Below are positions 8,963-17,615 of a stretch of DNA of 64,000 nt, in pieces. Under the pieces are notes generated by a model, which saw nothing but the letters and a program-made list of their open reading frames with translations, did no database searches and was not told the DNA's origin. How positions within the stretch are numbered: the first letter of the stretch is position 1; each line of letters begins with the position of its first letter. A program made the position numbers and the translations under genes. Origin of the DNA: JBJXHG01 sp046160865 (lineage in GTDB: Bacteria > Planctomycetota > UBA1135 > GCA-002686595); assembly GCA_046160865.1 (NCBI GenBank), contig JBJXHG010000181.1, positions 1 to 64,000 of the forward strand. The letters run 5' to 3'.

Positions 8963-9016
8963 CTGCATCTCTCAGCGCTTCCGTCGCGAGGTCGCGCCAG
9001 CTCGTTGCGCGTCGGC
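8963..9016. repeat. Single arm of the family 3 foldback
   Basis: This stretch, starting GCATCTCTCA and including CTTCCGTCGCGAGGTCGCGC, matches the reverse complement of the right arm of the complete element at 141-317. As at the window start, it directly follows the right end of a family 1 copy. No partner arm was found before tRNA-Cys. Confidence 0.55.
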
Positions 9017-9097
9017 ACGAACTCGCGCCGGAGTCCGTGAACGCTGCGGGCGAGCGGCGTCTCGCTCGCGTTCCTGGCCTGCGCAACACGTCGCAAC

Positions 9098-9125
9098 TTG
9101 ACCGCCCTGCGGGCGCGGCTATCCT
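9098..9125 (+). promoter_or_regulatory. Sigma-70-type promoter of tRNA-Cys
   Basis: TTGACC at 9098-9103 and TATCCT at 9120-9125 are separated by 16 bp. Transcription would start near 9132, about 10 nt before the mature tRNA 5' end at 9142. This is one of the closest matches to the housekeeping consensus in the window. Confidence 0.7.
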
Positions 9126-9141
9126 GTGCGGCCCACATCGC

Positions 9142-9216
9142 GGCGGCATAGCCAAGTGGTAAGGCGACGGATTGCAAATCCGTTATTCCCCGGTTCAAGT
9201 CCGGGTGCCGCCTCCA
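9142..9216 (+). tRNA. tRNA-Cys(GCA)
   Basis: Cloverleaf with acceptor GGCGGCA/TGCCGCC, anticodon stem ACGGA/TCCGT with loop TTGCAAA (anticodon GCA), and T-arm CCCGG TTCAAGT CCGGG. Discriminator T and an encoded CCA end at 9216. U73 and anticodon GCA are the standard identity elements for cysteine. Confidence 0.97.
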
Positions 9217-9250
9217 AGAACAGCGCGCGCGAGCGGTCGCGCAGTGGGAT

Positions 9251-9304
9251 GGGCGCGCAGCGGAAAACGGGCGCGCAGCGGAGAACGGGCGCGCAGCGGT
9301 GAGT
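9251..9304. repeat. 18-bp tandem repeat, three copies
   Basis: Units GGGCGCGCAGCGGAAAAC, GGGCGCGCAGCGGAGAAC and GGGCGCGCAGCGGTGAGT follow each other without spacer, 34 nt downstream of tRNA-Cys. The rest of 9305-9509 has no gene or structure I can support. Confidence 0.85.
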
Positions 9305-9509
9305 GGCGCGACCCGTCCAGGCTTCCGCGGGTGAGTTCCTGTGACCGGCGCGCAGAGTCGACCCGCGCTCTCGCGTCCGCGCAACTCGCGCTTGACAGGC
9401 ACGTGCACACTGCGCGAGCCAGCGCGCGTGAGCAGCTGCCGTGGCGTGCGGAGCGATCCGGGACGAATCTTGCGGACGAGCGAACCGAATCGAGCCGCCC
9501 GAGCGTTGG

Positions 9510-9670
9510 CAGTTAGTGGTGACGGTGCATCGAGTCCGAAGTCGGCCCGTTCGTGTCGGCGGAAAGAGCGCAAACGCGGAGGAGTCCTCGCGATTCACCG
9601 CGGATCGCGCGACGTCGGCACGGCACGAACGGGCCACTTCCGGACCGACTGACTCTCAACACGGTCTGCT
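9510..9670. repeat. Foldback repeat, family 1 copy C
   Basis: Arms GGCCCGTTCGTG and CACGAACGGGCC are exact complements around a core with GGAGTCCTCGCGATTCACC. The outer ends (AGTTAGTGGTGACGG and CTCTCAACACGGTCTGCT) are degenerate versions of the family ends. It is the most diverged copy and lies only about 37 bp before copy D. Confidence 0.6.
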
Positions 9671-9706
9671 CGCACGCGAGGCGGTCTCGCGTGGGCCGGT
9701 CCCCAA

Positions 9707-9865
9707 CAGCCCGTGGTGAAAGTCATCCGGCACGAAACTCGTCCGTTCGCGCCGGCTCGGCGTCGCACGATCCTCGGCGAATCTCGACGATTCGCCTGCG
9801 GTCGTGCTTCTGGTTCCGACACGAACGGACGTCCTTCGTGCTCGAAGCACTCTCACCACGGGCTG
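9707..9865. repeat. Foldback repeat, family 1 copy D
   Basis: The left end CAGCCCGTGGTGAAAG and right end CTCTCACCACGGGCTG are near-perfect inverted repeats. Inner arms CGTCCGTTCG and CGAACGGACG are exact complements. The core CGATCCTCGGCGAATC is shared with copy A. It lies about 100 bp upstream of the secreted VCBS protein gene and may overlap its promoter region. Confidence 0.75.
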
Positions 9866-9967
9866 CGAGGCCCGGATCGCCGCTCCACTGCCGGGATCGG
9901 CGAATGGCCGGTACAGTTGCCGAGCACCCCTCTGCCCTCCCTCCCTCTCTCAGCTCCGGTGGTCGAC

Positions 9968-12175
9968 ATGAAAAGCGCCTCCCTCGCTTCGGTGTGTGCA
10001 GCGGCTCTCGTCTTCGTCGTTCCGTGCGGTGTTGCATCCGCGCAGCAGTTCGTCTTCGCTCCCGGCGACATCCCGGTAACCGGTGACCAAACGGAAAACG
10101 TCGACTTCGCGGACATCGACAACGACGGCGACTGGGACGCGGCCTTAGCCGAAGGCGGCGATTCGGCGCAGGCGCAGGATCACCTGTGGTTGAACCTCGG
10201 GCCCGCGACGCTCGGCATATTCGCCAACGTCACGGCGACGCACGCCCCGGCAGTGCTCGATCAGAGTCGCGACATCGAGTTCGTCGACTTCGACGGCGAT
10301 GGCGACCAGGACCTCTTCATCTCGAACACCTCGCAACTCGTGCCGCAGAGCAACAAGTGGTGGCGCAACACGGGACCCGGCGCGGGGCTCGGGTTCTACG
10401 TCGACGAGACTTCGACACGTTGGATCGGTCTCGGCGGCGCGGGGTCGTCCGTCGCGCCGGCGCTGGTGCTCGGCGCGGGCGGATTCATCGATTGGTCGTG
10501 CGATTCCGACTTCGGGGACCTCGACAACGACGGCGATCTCGACCTCGTGCAGTCGAGCTACGGCAGCGCGTTCGGCGGGAACGTGCCGACGCGGATCTTC
10601 CAGAACGACGGCAGCGGACACTTCTCCGAGTTCAATCCGTCCGGCTTCCAGCTCCCGTCGTCGACGATCGCGAGCGGCAACCCGGGTCTGTGGTGCCAAG
10701 GAACGCAGCAGACGAGCACGACGAACTCGACGGGCGCGAACTGCGACATCTCGTCGAGCGCGCTCGACATCGATCTCGCCGACATCGACGGCGACTTCGA
10801 CCTCGACATCCTCCACGGCGCGCGCCAAGAGCTGCCGCGCATGTTCCAGAATCGCCTCGCCGAAGACGGCGTCCCCGGCTTCCGGGACGTCACCGGCACC
10901 TCGTTCCAGCCGGGCTACTCCTTCGGCAATGGACACTACGAGCAGGAGATGGGCGATCAGGACGGTGACGGAGACGTGGACATCTACGGCGTGAACTGGC
11001 AGGTCAGCGGCGGGTTCATGGACGTCGTCCTGAAGAACAACGGCTCGGGCTTCTTCAGTAACCTCGCGGTGATCGGGTTGTCGAACAGCGACGACAACGA
11101 GGCCGACTACCTCGACCACGACCTCGACGGCGACCTCGACGTGATCATCGCGAACTGGTCGGGACAGGAGCGCTTGTATGCCAACGACGGCGCGGGCAAC
11201 TACACGTTGCAAGTCACCGGCACGGTCTTGCCGGTGGACAACACGAGTACGCTCGACATCGACGCATCGGACCTCGACAACGACGGCGATCCGGACTTTG
11301 TCGCCGCCAACCACTTCAACCAAGCCGAGTCGTACCTGAAGAACACGACGAGCGCGAACGACACGTCCGCGCCGCGCATCGACGAGCTCGAGCAAGCGCG
11401 CAATCGCGTCAACGGACCGATCCCGACCTCGATCCGCGCGGCGGTGCGCGACAACGCCGCGTACTACGTGACGTGGTACAACCCGACGTCGCTGAAAGTC
11501 TCGAACGGAGGCGGCGCCGTGGCGACGATTCCGATGCGCACGTCGCAAGGCGACCTCTTCCGCGGCGAGATCGCGGGCTCGCTCGTGGGCACGGTGGTTT
11601 ACTCGGTGCAGTCGGCCGACCAATACGGCAACACCGGCAACTCGGACCCGAAGCAGTACTGCTCGGGTCTGCTCGGCACGGCGTTCTGCTTCGGCGACGG
11701 CACGCTGGCGACGCCGTGTCCGTGCTCGCTCCCCGACACCGTTCCGAGCCCGAGCGGCGGCGCGAACAGCGGTTGCGCGAACTCGTTCAACTTGAACGGC
11801 TCGATCCTGTGCGCGTCCGGCACGACGACGCCGGACACGGCGCAGTTCGAGTGCTTCGTCGGCAATGCGTATCTGGGCTTCGGCTTCCTCGTCAAAGGCA
11901 ACGCCGCGAACGCGGCCGGCATCGCCAACGGCGACGGTCTGCGCTGCGTCGACGGAGCGCTGGTGCGCTTCGGCGGACACAACGCGGGCACGAACGGAGC
12001 GCCGACCGGGGTGTGGACCTATCCGAACGCGGTGCAGACCGTGACGGTTTCCGCCGCGACGCTGCAAGCATCCGGGCAGATCGCTCGCTACCAACTCTTC
12101 TACCGCAATGCGGCGGCCGGCTGGTGTAGCCCGGCCACGGCGAGCTGGTCGAACGGTATCGAAGTGCTCTGGTAG
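9968..12175 (+). CDS. Secreted FG-GAP/VCBS repeat protein with Cys-rich C-terminal domain
   Basis: 735 residues with a Sec signal peptide (MKSASLASVCAAALVFVV, cleavage near SAQQ). Residues about 30-480 carry seven or so FG-GAP/VCBS repeats with DxDxDGDxD loops (for example DIDNDGDWD, DFDGDGDQD, DLDNDGDLD, DHDLDGDLD), which usually bind calcium and build a beta-propeller. A connecting domain follows. The final 170 or so residues form a Cys-containing domain with FCFGDG, CPCS, GCANSFNLNG, GDGLRCVDGALVRFGG and a YRNAAAGWC ending. From memory, this domain ends many secreted proteins of certain planctomycetes. It is probably extracellular or surface-bound; the ligand is unknown. A perfect 9-bp hairpin lies 11 nt after the stop. 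Confidence 0.85.
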   Translation: MKSASLASVCAAALVFVVPCGVASAQQFVFAPGDIPVTGDQTENVDFADIDNDGDWDAALAEGGDSAQAQDHLWLNLGPATLGIFANVTATHAPAVLDQSRDIEFVDFDGDGDQDLFISNTSQLVPQSNKWWRNTGPGAGLGFYVDETSTRWIGLGGAGSSVAPALVLGAGGFIDWSCDSDFGDLDNDGDLDLVQSSYGSAFGGNVPTRIFQNDGSGHFSEFNPSGFQLPSSTIASGNPGLWCQGTQQTSTTNSTGANCDISSSALDIDLADIDGDFDLDILHGARQELPRMFQNRLAEDGVPGFRDVTGTSFQPGYSFGNGHYEQEMGDQDGDGDVDIYGVNWQVSGGFMDVVLKNNGSGFFSNLAVIGLSNSDDNEADYLDHDLDGDLDVIIANWSGQERLYANDGAGNYTLQVTGTVLPVDNTSTLDIDASDLDNDGDPDFVAANHFNQAESYLKNTTSANDTSAPRIDELEQARNRVNGPIPTSIRAAVRDNAAYYVTWYNPTSLKVSNGGGAVATIPMRTSQGDLFRGEIAGSLVGTVVYSVQSADQYGNTGNSDPKQYCSGLLGTAFCFGDGTLATPCPCSLPDTVPSPSGGANSGCANSFNLNGSILCASGTTTPDTAQFECFVGNAYLGFGFLVKGNAANAAGIANGDGLRCVDGALVRFGGHNAGTNGAPTGVWTYPNAVQTVTVSAATLQASGQIARYQLFYRNAAAGWCSPATASWSNGIEVLW

Positions 12176-12186
12176 CGCGGCGCGCC

Positions 12187-12212
12187 CGCGCTTCGCGCAT
12201 GCACGAAGCGCG
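12187..12212 (+). terminator. Perfect 9-bp hairpin after the VCBS gene
   Basis: CGCGCTTCG, an 8-nt loop, then CGAAGCGCG. No T-run follows. It also forms the outer left part of the family 2 repeat, so the terminator may be supplied by the repeat. Confidence 0.5.
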
Positions 12213-12523
12213 CCTTGCGCGCGGAGCGCCCGCCCCTGCGCGGAGCGCTTTAAACGGCGGGGCCCCGTGTCGGCTGCGAACGCTTAACTGTGACGTGCAG
12301 CTTGCCGGAAGCTGCTCTGTTGCGAGTTGTGACGGTGTGACGGTGTGACGGTGTGACCGTGTGACCCGTGTCATACGTCACCGCATCCATCGCGAGAGAG
12401 GTCGCATCCGCGCCAAGGCGATCGAGAGCCAAAGGCAGACGGAACGATTTCAGTCAGCGCAGGGTAGCTACAGGCGGTCCCCGCCGTTTAATGCGCGCAG
12501 CGCGGCAGACCGCGCTACGCGCT
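12187..12523. repeat. Foldback repeat, family 2 (about 340 bp copy)
   Basis: The arms TTTAAACGGCGGGG (12249-12262) and CCCCGCCGTTTAA (about 12479-12491) are inverted. The interior shares ordered blocks with the copy at 51.3-51.7 kb: ACTGTGAC, GTGCAGCTTGCCG, GGTGTGACGG, AGCCAA, TCAGTC. It also contains an 8-bp tandem run of GGTGTGAC units near 12327-12365. The right end GCGCGGCAGACCGCGCTACG is identical in both copies and forms a small hairpin. The repeat fills almost the whole 370-bp gap between two genes, ending 22 nt before the next start codon. Confidence 0.72.
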
Positions 12524-12545
12524 AGGTCCCTTGGAGCACTTCTCG

Positions 12546-15500
12546 ATGTCCGTCTGCGCATTTCTCTTCGCCGCCTCCGCGCTTCCGATCTCGCAAGACT
12601 CCGTTCGGCCCGACGCGGTCCTCCTGCGGACGCCCGACGTCAGCGCGACCGACATCGTCTTCCGCTACGCGAACGACCTGTGGCTCGTGGACAAGCGCGG
12701 CGGCGTCGCGCGTCCGTTGTCGTCGCCGCCGGGCGGCGAAGCGCTGCCGAAGTTCAGCCCCGACGGGAAGCAAGTCGCGTGCATCGGGAGCTACGAAGGC
12801 GGCGGCGACCTCTACGTCCTCGATCTCGAGGGCGGCGTTCCGCGCCGCGTCACGCACCATCCCGGCGGCGAGCTCTTGTGCGATTGGACGCCGGACGGAC
12901 GCGCGCTGCTCTTCTCGTCGTCGCGCCGCTCCGGTCAGCAGCGGGCGCCGAAGCTCTTCACCGTTCCCGCGCAAGGCGGCGAGCCCACCGCGCTGCCGAT
13001 CCCGTACGGACTCTTCGGCGCGATCGAGGGCTCGTGGCTCGCGTACACACCTGTCAGCAACGCCGAGTTCCGCACGTGGAAGCGCTATCAAGGCGGACTC
13101 GCGCAGGACATCTGGCTCTTCCAGCTCGATACGTTCGAAGCGCGGCGACTGACCGATTTCCCAGGCACGGACGCGCAGCCGATGTGGCACGCGGGCGAGG
13201 TGTACTTCCTCTCCGATCGCGATCCCTCGGCACGCATGAACCTGTGGAAGTGCGACGTGCGCGGCCAGAATCTGACGGCCGTGACGACGTTCACCGACGC
13301 CGACGTGCGCTTCCCGTCCGTCGGTCCCGCCGACATCGTGTTCGAGCACGCCGGCAAGCTGAAGCGCTACGAGTTCGCGAGCGGACGCACGGTGTCCGTC
13401 GACATCGCGATCCCCGGCGATCGACCGAAGCTCGTGAGCGAGACGCGCTCCGTCGAGGACGACGTGCAATCGATCTCGATCGGCGCGCACGGCCGGCGCG
13501 CCGTCGTCGAAGCACGCGGCGATGTGTTCAGCGTTCCGGTCGGTGAAGGCGTCACGCGCAACTTGACGCGCAGCGACGGCGTCGCGGAGCGCGCGCCCAG
13601 CACCTCGCACGACGGACAATGGGTCGCGTACCTCACCGATCGCAGCGGCGAGTACGAGTTCGCCGTCCGCCGCGCGGATGGCCGCGCGTTCCGCTGGGCG
13701 AATGCGGGCGACGAAGTGGAGGAGAAGATCCTCACGGCCATCGGACCGGGCTGGAAGGAAGGACCGATCTGGTCGCCCGACGACAAGTCGCTCGCGTTCG
13801 TGAACCACGCCGGCGAGCTGTGGCACATCGCCGTCGACAGCGGCGCGCTCTCGAAGCTCGCGACGAACCCGCTCGGCTTCACGTTCGGCTTCGAGTGGTC
13901 GCCGGACTCGCGTTGGATCGCGTTCGCGTGCCGTCACCCCGAGACGAAGCTGTCCGGGCTCTACGTGTACGACCTGCAAGCGAAGTCGCTGCACTCGCTC
14001 ACCTCCGGTCGTTTCGACGACCGCGAGCCCTCGTTCGACAAGAGCGGCAAGTGGCTCTACTACGCGTCGTCGCGCACGTTCGAGCCGATCTACTCGGAGT
14101 TCGACGAGAGCTTCGTGTATGCGAACACCGCCAACGTCATGGCCGTTCCGTTGCGCGGCGACGTGAAGAACGTCTTCGCGCCGTCGGATCCGTCCGAGCA
14201 GGACGACGAGGACGAGAGCGGGGACGAGCAGGACGCGGACGCGAAGAAGGACGCGGACACGCCCGACGCGAGCAAGGCGGCAAAGGACGACGCCGAGAAG
14301 GACTCCTCGGACGCGCCGAAGCCCGTCGCGATCGATCTCGAGGGCTTCGAGGCGCGCGTGATCCAGCTGCCGGTGCCTGCGGGCGCGATCGGCTCGCTCG
14401 CCGGTGGTGACGAGAAGGTCTTCTACTTGCGTGGTCCGCGAGCGGGCAGCGCCGCACCGCCCTCCGACGACGACGAAGAAGAAGGCGAAACGGGCGGCAG
14501 CGACCTCGTGCAGTTCGCGCTCTCGAAGTCGAAGCAGGAACGCGAGGAGAAGAAGGTGCTCGGCGGCGTGGCGGGTTTCGAGCTCACGGCGAACGCGAAG
14601 CGAGCGTTCGTAGAGCTGCACGACGAGCGTTACGCGACGATCGATGCGTCACCGGACGCCGAGGTCGACGACGAGGACGTCCTCGATCTCGCCGGCCTGC
14701 GTTGCGAGATCGATCCGCGTCGCGAGTGGAGCCAGATCCTCGCCGACGCGTACCGCGTCAACCGCGACTTCTTCTACGAGCCTACGCTGCACGGCGTCGA
14801 TTGGCGCGGCATCTACGACCGCTATCAGCGCGCGCTAGTCGACGCGACCAGCCGCGACGACTTGCACTACTTGCTCGGCGAGATGATCGCCGAGCTCAAC
14901 GTCGGTCACGCGTACAACGTCGGCGGTCCCGGCATTCCGGAGAGCGGTCCGCAAGGTGCGACCGCCGGCTTGCTTGGCTGCGACTACGAGCTCGTCGGCG
15001 ATGCCTACCGCATCCGTCACATCCTGCGCGGCGGCGACGGCGAGATCGACGGGCGCAGTCCGCTCGCCGAGCCCGGCATCGACGTGCGCGAAGGTGACTA
15101 CTTGCTCGCGATCGACGGCGCGCGCGTCGACGTGTCGCGTGACGTCGAAGCGTCGCTGCTCGGCAAGGCGAATCGACCGACGGAGATCACCGTGAACGCG
15201 GCGCCGCGGCTCGACGGATCCGAGCGACGCGTCGTCGTCGTGCCGATCGAGAGCGAAGGCGAGCTGCGCTACCGCGAGTGGGTCGAGGAGAATCGCAAGC
15301 TCGTCGACACGCTCTCCGGCGGTCGCATCGGCTACGTCCACGTGCCCGACACCGGACGACGCGGGCAGCGCGAGCTCGTGCGCCAGTTCATGAGCCAGTT
15401 CCACAAGGACGCGCTCCTCGTCGACGAGCGCTGGAACGGCGGGGGACAGATCCCGACGCGCTTCATCGAGCTCTTGAATCGTCCGCGCACGAACTCGTGG

Positions 15501-15950
15501 GCCGTGCGCTATGGCGAAGACTGGGTGTGGCCGCCGGTATCGCACGACGGACCGAAGGCGATGCTGATCAACGGCTCGGCCGGCTCCGGCGGCGACGCGT
15601 TCCCGTACTACTTCCGCCAAGCACGGCTCGGGCCGCTGATCGGGATGCGCACGTGGGGCGGTCTGGTCGGCATCTCCGGCAATCCGACGTTCATCGACGG
15701 CTCGTCGGTGACCGTGCCGCGCTTCGCGTTCTACGAGAACGACGGCACGTGGGGCGTCGAAGGCTATGGCGTCGCGCCGGACATCGAGGTCGTCGACGAT
15801 CCGTCGCAGATGGTGCATGGCGAGGATCCGCAGCTGCTCGCGGGCGTGAAGTACCTGCAACAACAGCTCGAGTCGTGGAAGTTCGTGCGTCCGTCGCGGC
15901 CGGCATCGCCGAACCGCGCCGGTGCTGGCGTGCCGGTGACGGACCGGTGA
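12546..15950 (+). CDS. Tricorn-like protease (S41 family)
   Basis: 1134 residues with a short hydrophobic N-terminus that may be a signal peptide. The N-terminal 550 or so residues are two beta-propellers with WD40/PD40-type repeats (FSPDGKQVA, DWTPDGRALLFSS, WSPDDKSLAF, WSPDSRWIAF). A strongly acidic stretch (residues about 550-600) interrupts the second half, then comes the C1-PDZ-C2 region. Putative catalytic residues by analogy with archaeal tricorn are H788 (in LNVGHAYN), S1014 (in NGSAGSGGD) and the acidic PDIEV segment. Tricorn-family enzymes degrade peptides; bacterial homologues are often periplasmic. ATG 12546 is preferred over TTG 12531. The next gene starts 11 nt downstream. Confidence 0.9.
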   Translation: MSVCAFLFAASALPISQDSVRPDAVLLRTPDVSATDIVFRYANDLWLVDKRGGVARPLSSPPGGEALPKFSPDGKQVACIGSYEGGGDLYVLDLEGGVPRRVTHHPGGELLCDWTPDGRALLFSSSRRSGQQRAPKLFTVPAQGGEPTALPIPYGLFGAIEGSWLAYTPVSNAEFRTWKRYQGGLAQDIWLFQLDTFEARRLTDFPGTDAQPMWHAGEVYFLSDRDPSARMNLWKCDVRGQNLTAVTTFTDADVRFPSVGPADIVFEHAGKLKRYEFASGRTVSVDIAIPGDRPKLVSETRSVEDDVQSISIGAHGRRAVVEARGDVFSVPVGEGVTRNLTRSDGVAERAPSTSHDGQWVAYLTDRSGEYEFAVRRADGRAFRWANAGDEVEEKILTAIGPGWKEGPIWSPDDKSLAFVNHAGELWHIAVDSGALSKLATNPLGFTFGFEWSPDSRWIAFACRHPETKLSGLYVYDLQAKSLHSLTSGRFDDREPSFDKSGKWLYYASSRTFEPIYSEFDESFVYANTANVMAVPLRGDVKNVFAPSDPSEQDDEDESGDEQDADAKKDADTPDASKAAKDDAEKDSSDAPKPVAIDLEGFEARVIQLPVPAGAIGSLAGGDEKVFYLRGPRAGSAAPPSDDDEEEGETGGSDLVQFALSKSKQEREEKKVLGGVAGFELTANAKRAFVELHDERYATIDASPDAEVDDEDVLDLAGLRCEIDPRREWSQILADAYRVNRDFFYEPTLHGVDWRGIYDRYQRALVDATSRDDLHYLLGEMIAELNVGHAYNVGGPGIPESGPQGATAGLLGCDYELVGDAYRIRHILRGGDGEIDGRSPLAEPGIDVREGDYLLAIDGARVDVSRDVEASLLGKANRPTEITVNAAPRLDGSERRVVVVPIESEGELRYREWVEENRKLVDTLSGGRIGYVHVPDTGRRGQRELVRQFMSQFHKDALLVDERWNGGGQIPTRFIELLNRPRTNSWAVRYGEDWVWPPVSHDGPKAMLINGSAGSGGDAFPYYFRQARLGPLIGMRTWGGLVGISGNPTFIDGSSVTVPRFAFYENDGTWGVEGYGVAPDIEVVDDPSQMVHGEDPQLLAGVKYLQQQLESWKFVRPSRPASPNRAGAGVPVTDR

Positions 15951-15960
15951 GCGAGCGGGC

Positions 15961-16686
15961 ATGACGCGCAAGACATCGGTGACGGCACCGCGCGCACGCG
16001 TCACGCGCGAGAGCGCGCGCGCACGCGAGCTGCACGACGTGCGCGCCGCACTCGCTCACGTGCGTGCGTCCGACCCCGTGCTCGCGCGCGTCATGGACCT
16101 CTCGATCCCGTTCGAGCTGCCCGAGAAGCCGACGCAGAGCATGTTCGTCGCGCTCGCGGAAGCGATCGTGTACCAGCAGCTGCACGGCAAGGCGGCGGCG
16201 ACGATCTTCGCGCGCGTGTGTGCGCTCTGTCCGCGTGGCGTGCGCGGCCTGACGCCCGAGCGCGTTCTGCTCGCGCAGGACGACGAGCTGCGCGGCGCCG
16301 GGCTTTCGCGCGCGAAGCTCGCCGCGTTGCGTGATCTCGCTGCGAAAACGCGCGCGAACGAGATCCCGACGCTCGCGCGAGCGCGACGCATGTCCGACGA
16401 CGAGATCGTCGCGCAGCTCGCGCGTGTGCGCGGCATCGGCCGCTGGACCGCCGAGATGCTGTTGATGTTCCGCTTGCGCCGTCCCGACGTGCTGCCGGCG
16501 GACGACTTCGGCGTGCGCAAGGGCTTCAAGGTCGCGTACGGCAAGCGCGATCTGCCGTCGCGCACACAGCTCGTGCGGCACGCCGAGCGCTGGCGGCCGT
16601 ACCGCACGGTCGGCAGCTGGTACATGTGGCGCGCGACGGAGCTCGACCCGCGCGATCTGCGGCCCGTTCGATCGGCGCGCGTGTGA
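15961..16686 (+). CDS. DNA-3-methyladenine glycosylase II (AlkA-like)
   Basis: 241 residues. The HhH-GPD superfamily signature is clear: the hairpin VRGIGRWTAEMLLMF followed by LPADDFGVRKG, where one of the two Asp residues at 181-182 is the expected catalytic aspartate. No Cys cluster for an Fe-S centre is present, which fits AlkA rather than MutY/Nth. The enzyme would excise alkylated purines in base excision repair. The N-terminal domain of E. coli AlkA is missing, as in many compact homologues. It overlaps the next gene by 4 nt (GTGA). Confidence 0.88.
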   Translation: MTRKTSVTAPRARVTRESARARELHDVRAALAHVRASDPVLARVMDLSIPFELPEKPTQSMFVALAEAIVYQQLHGKAAATIFARVCALCPRGVRGLTPERVLLAQDDELRGAGLSRAKLAALRDLAAKTRANEIPTLARARRMSDDEIVAQLARVRGIGRWTAEMLLMFRLRRPDVLPADDFGVRKGFKVAYGKRDLPSRTQLVRHAERWRPYRTVGSWYMWRATELDPRDLRPVRSARV

Positions 16687-17348
16687 CGGCGCGCGCGGAG
16701 TCGGCGGCGCTCCCGCGCATCACGGCGCGCGACTTGGGCGCCGCCTTCGCGCTCGCAGCGCTCGGCTCGCTCGGCGCGCTGCCGGCGACCCCGGCGGGAC
16801 CGGATCCCGTCGCGACGCTGGCGTGGATCGCGCTCTCTGCGGCGCCGATCGGCGTCGGCGCCGGCGCCATCGGCCTGCGCGCATGGCCGCTCGCGCCGGT
16901 GATCCCGGCGCTGTGGATGGTCGTGCTGACGATGGTCGACGCCGGATCGCCGCGCGATCTCCCGACGCCAGGCTGGGCTGCACTCGCATGGACCGGCCTC
17001 TTCGCGGTCGGCTTCGCGCTCGGACGCCGAGCACCACAGCGCGCGTACACACTCGCCGCGAGCTCGTTCGGCGCGTGCGCGCTGCTCGCGGCGCTGCCGA
17101 GCGGATTCTGGGTTTTCGAGCAGCCTTGGCCGCCGGCGTACGCCGCTCGCATGCTCGATCTCTCGCCGGTCACGCTGCTCGCCGAGTGCGCGGGCCTCGA
17201 TTGGTTGCGCCACGCGGCCGTGTACGAGTCCGCCGGCACGGCCGACATCGACCCCGAGCTTCGCAGCGCATACCGCGGAGTCCTTGCGGGCCCGGCCTCG
17301 TTTTTGGTGGGATGCGCAGCCGTCGCCATCGTGCGCAGACGGCGTTGA
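16683..17348 (+). CDS. Integral membrane protein of unknown function
   Basis: 221 residues from a GTG overlapping the upstream stop. It shows about five hydrophobic segments (LGAAFALAALGSLGALP, LAWIALSAAPIGVGAGAIGL, PVIPALWMVVLTMV, AALAWTGLFAVGFALG, and the C-terminal SFLVGCAAVAIV before an RRRR anchor). No family motif was recognised. Translational coupling to the AlkA-like gene and a 14-nt gap to the NIL-domain gene suggest one transcript, but give no functional clue. Confidence 0.7.
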   Translation: MTARAESAALPRITARDLGAAFALAALGSLGALPATPAGPDPVATLAWIALSAAPIGVGAGAIGLRAWPLAPVIPALWMVVLTMVDAGSPRDLPTPGWAALAWTGLFAVGFALGRRAPQRAYTLAASSFGACALLAALPSGFWVFEQPWPPAYAARMLDLSPVTLLAECAGLDWLRHAAVYESAGTADIDPELRSAYRGVLAGPASFLVGCAAVAIVRRRR

Positions 17349-17362
17349 GGGATCGAGGACGC

Positions 17363-17605
17363 ATGGCACTCCACAAGTACTTCTGCACGTTCCCGCAAGA
17401 TCTGATCTCCGAGCCGATCATCAGCCACACGCTGGGCGACAAGTTCGGCGTCGTGCCGAACATCCGCGCGGCGAGCATCACCGACACGATGGCGCTCGTG
17501 GCGGTCGAGATCGAAGGCGACGAGCAGTCCATCCTCGCGTCGGTCGCGTACCTGAAGGAGCGCGGCGTCAAGGTCGAGGAGATCACCGACCCCGAGGACA
17601 AGTAG
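17363..17605 (+). CDS. NIL-domain protein
   Basis: 80 residues, a single ferredoxin-like (ACT-like) domain. The pattern FGVVPNIRAASITDTMALVAVEIEG, then a helix and a GVKVEEI strand matches the NIL domain. That domain is found at the C-terminus of methionine ABC transporter ATPases, where it binds the amino acid, and also as stand-alone small proteins or linked to ferredoxins. Here it is free-standing, so it may sense methionine or a related ligand. It lies in tandem between the membrane protein and gamma-glutamyltransferase, with short gaps on both sides. Confidence 0.8.
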   Translation: MALHKYFCTFPQDLISEPIISHTLGDKFGVVPNIRAASITDTMALVAVEIEGDEQSILASVAYLKERGVKVEEITDPEDK

Positions 17606-17615
17606 CGCGCGCGCG

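Noticed and set aside
12327..12365. Short direct repeats (GGTGTGAC units) as a CRISPR-like array
   Set aside because: Eight-base contiguous units without spacers, inside the family 2 element, and no cas genes.
12522..14621. Long minus-strand ORF opposite the tricorn-like gene
   Set aside because: Compositional shadow of the plus-strand gene, with no recognisable motif or start context.
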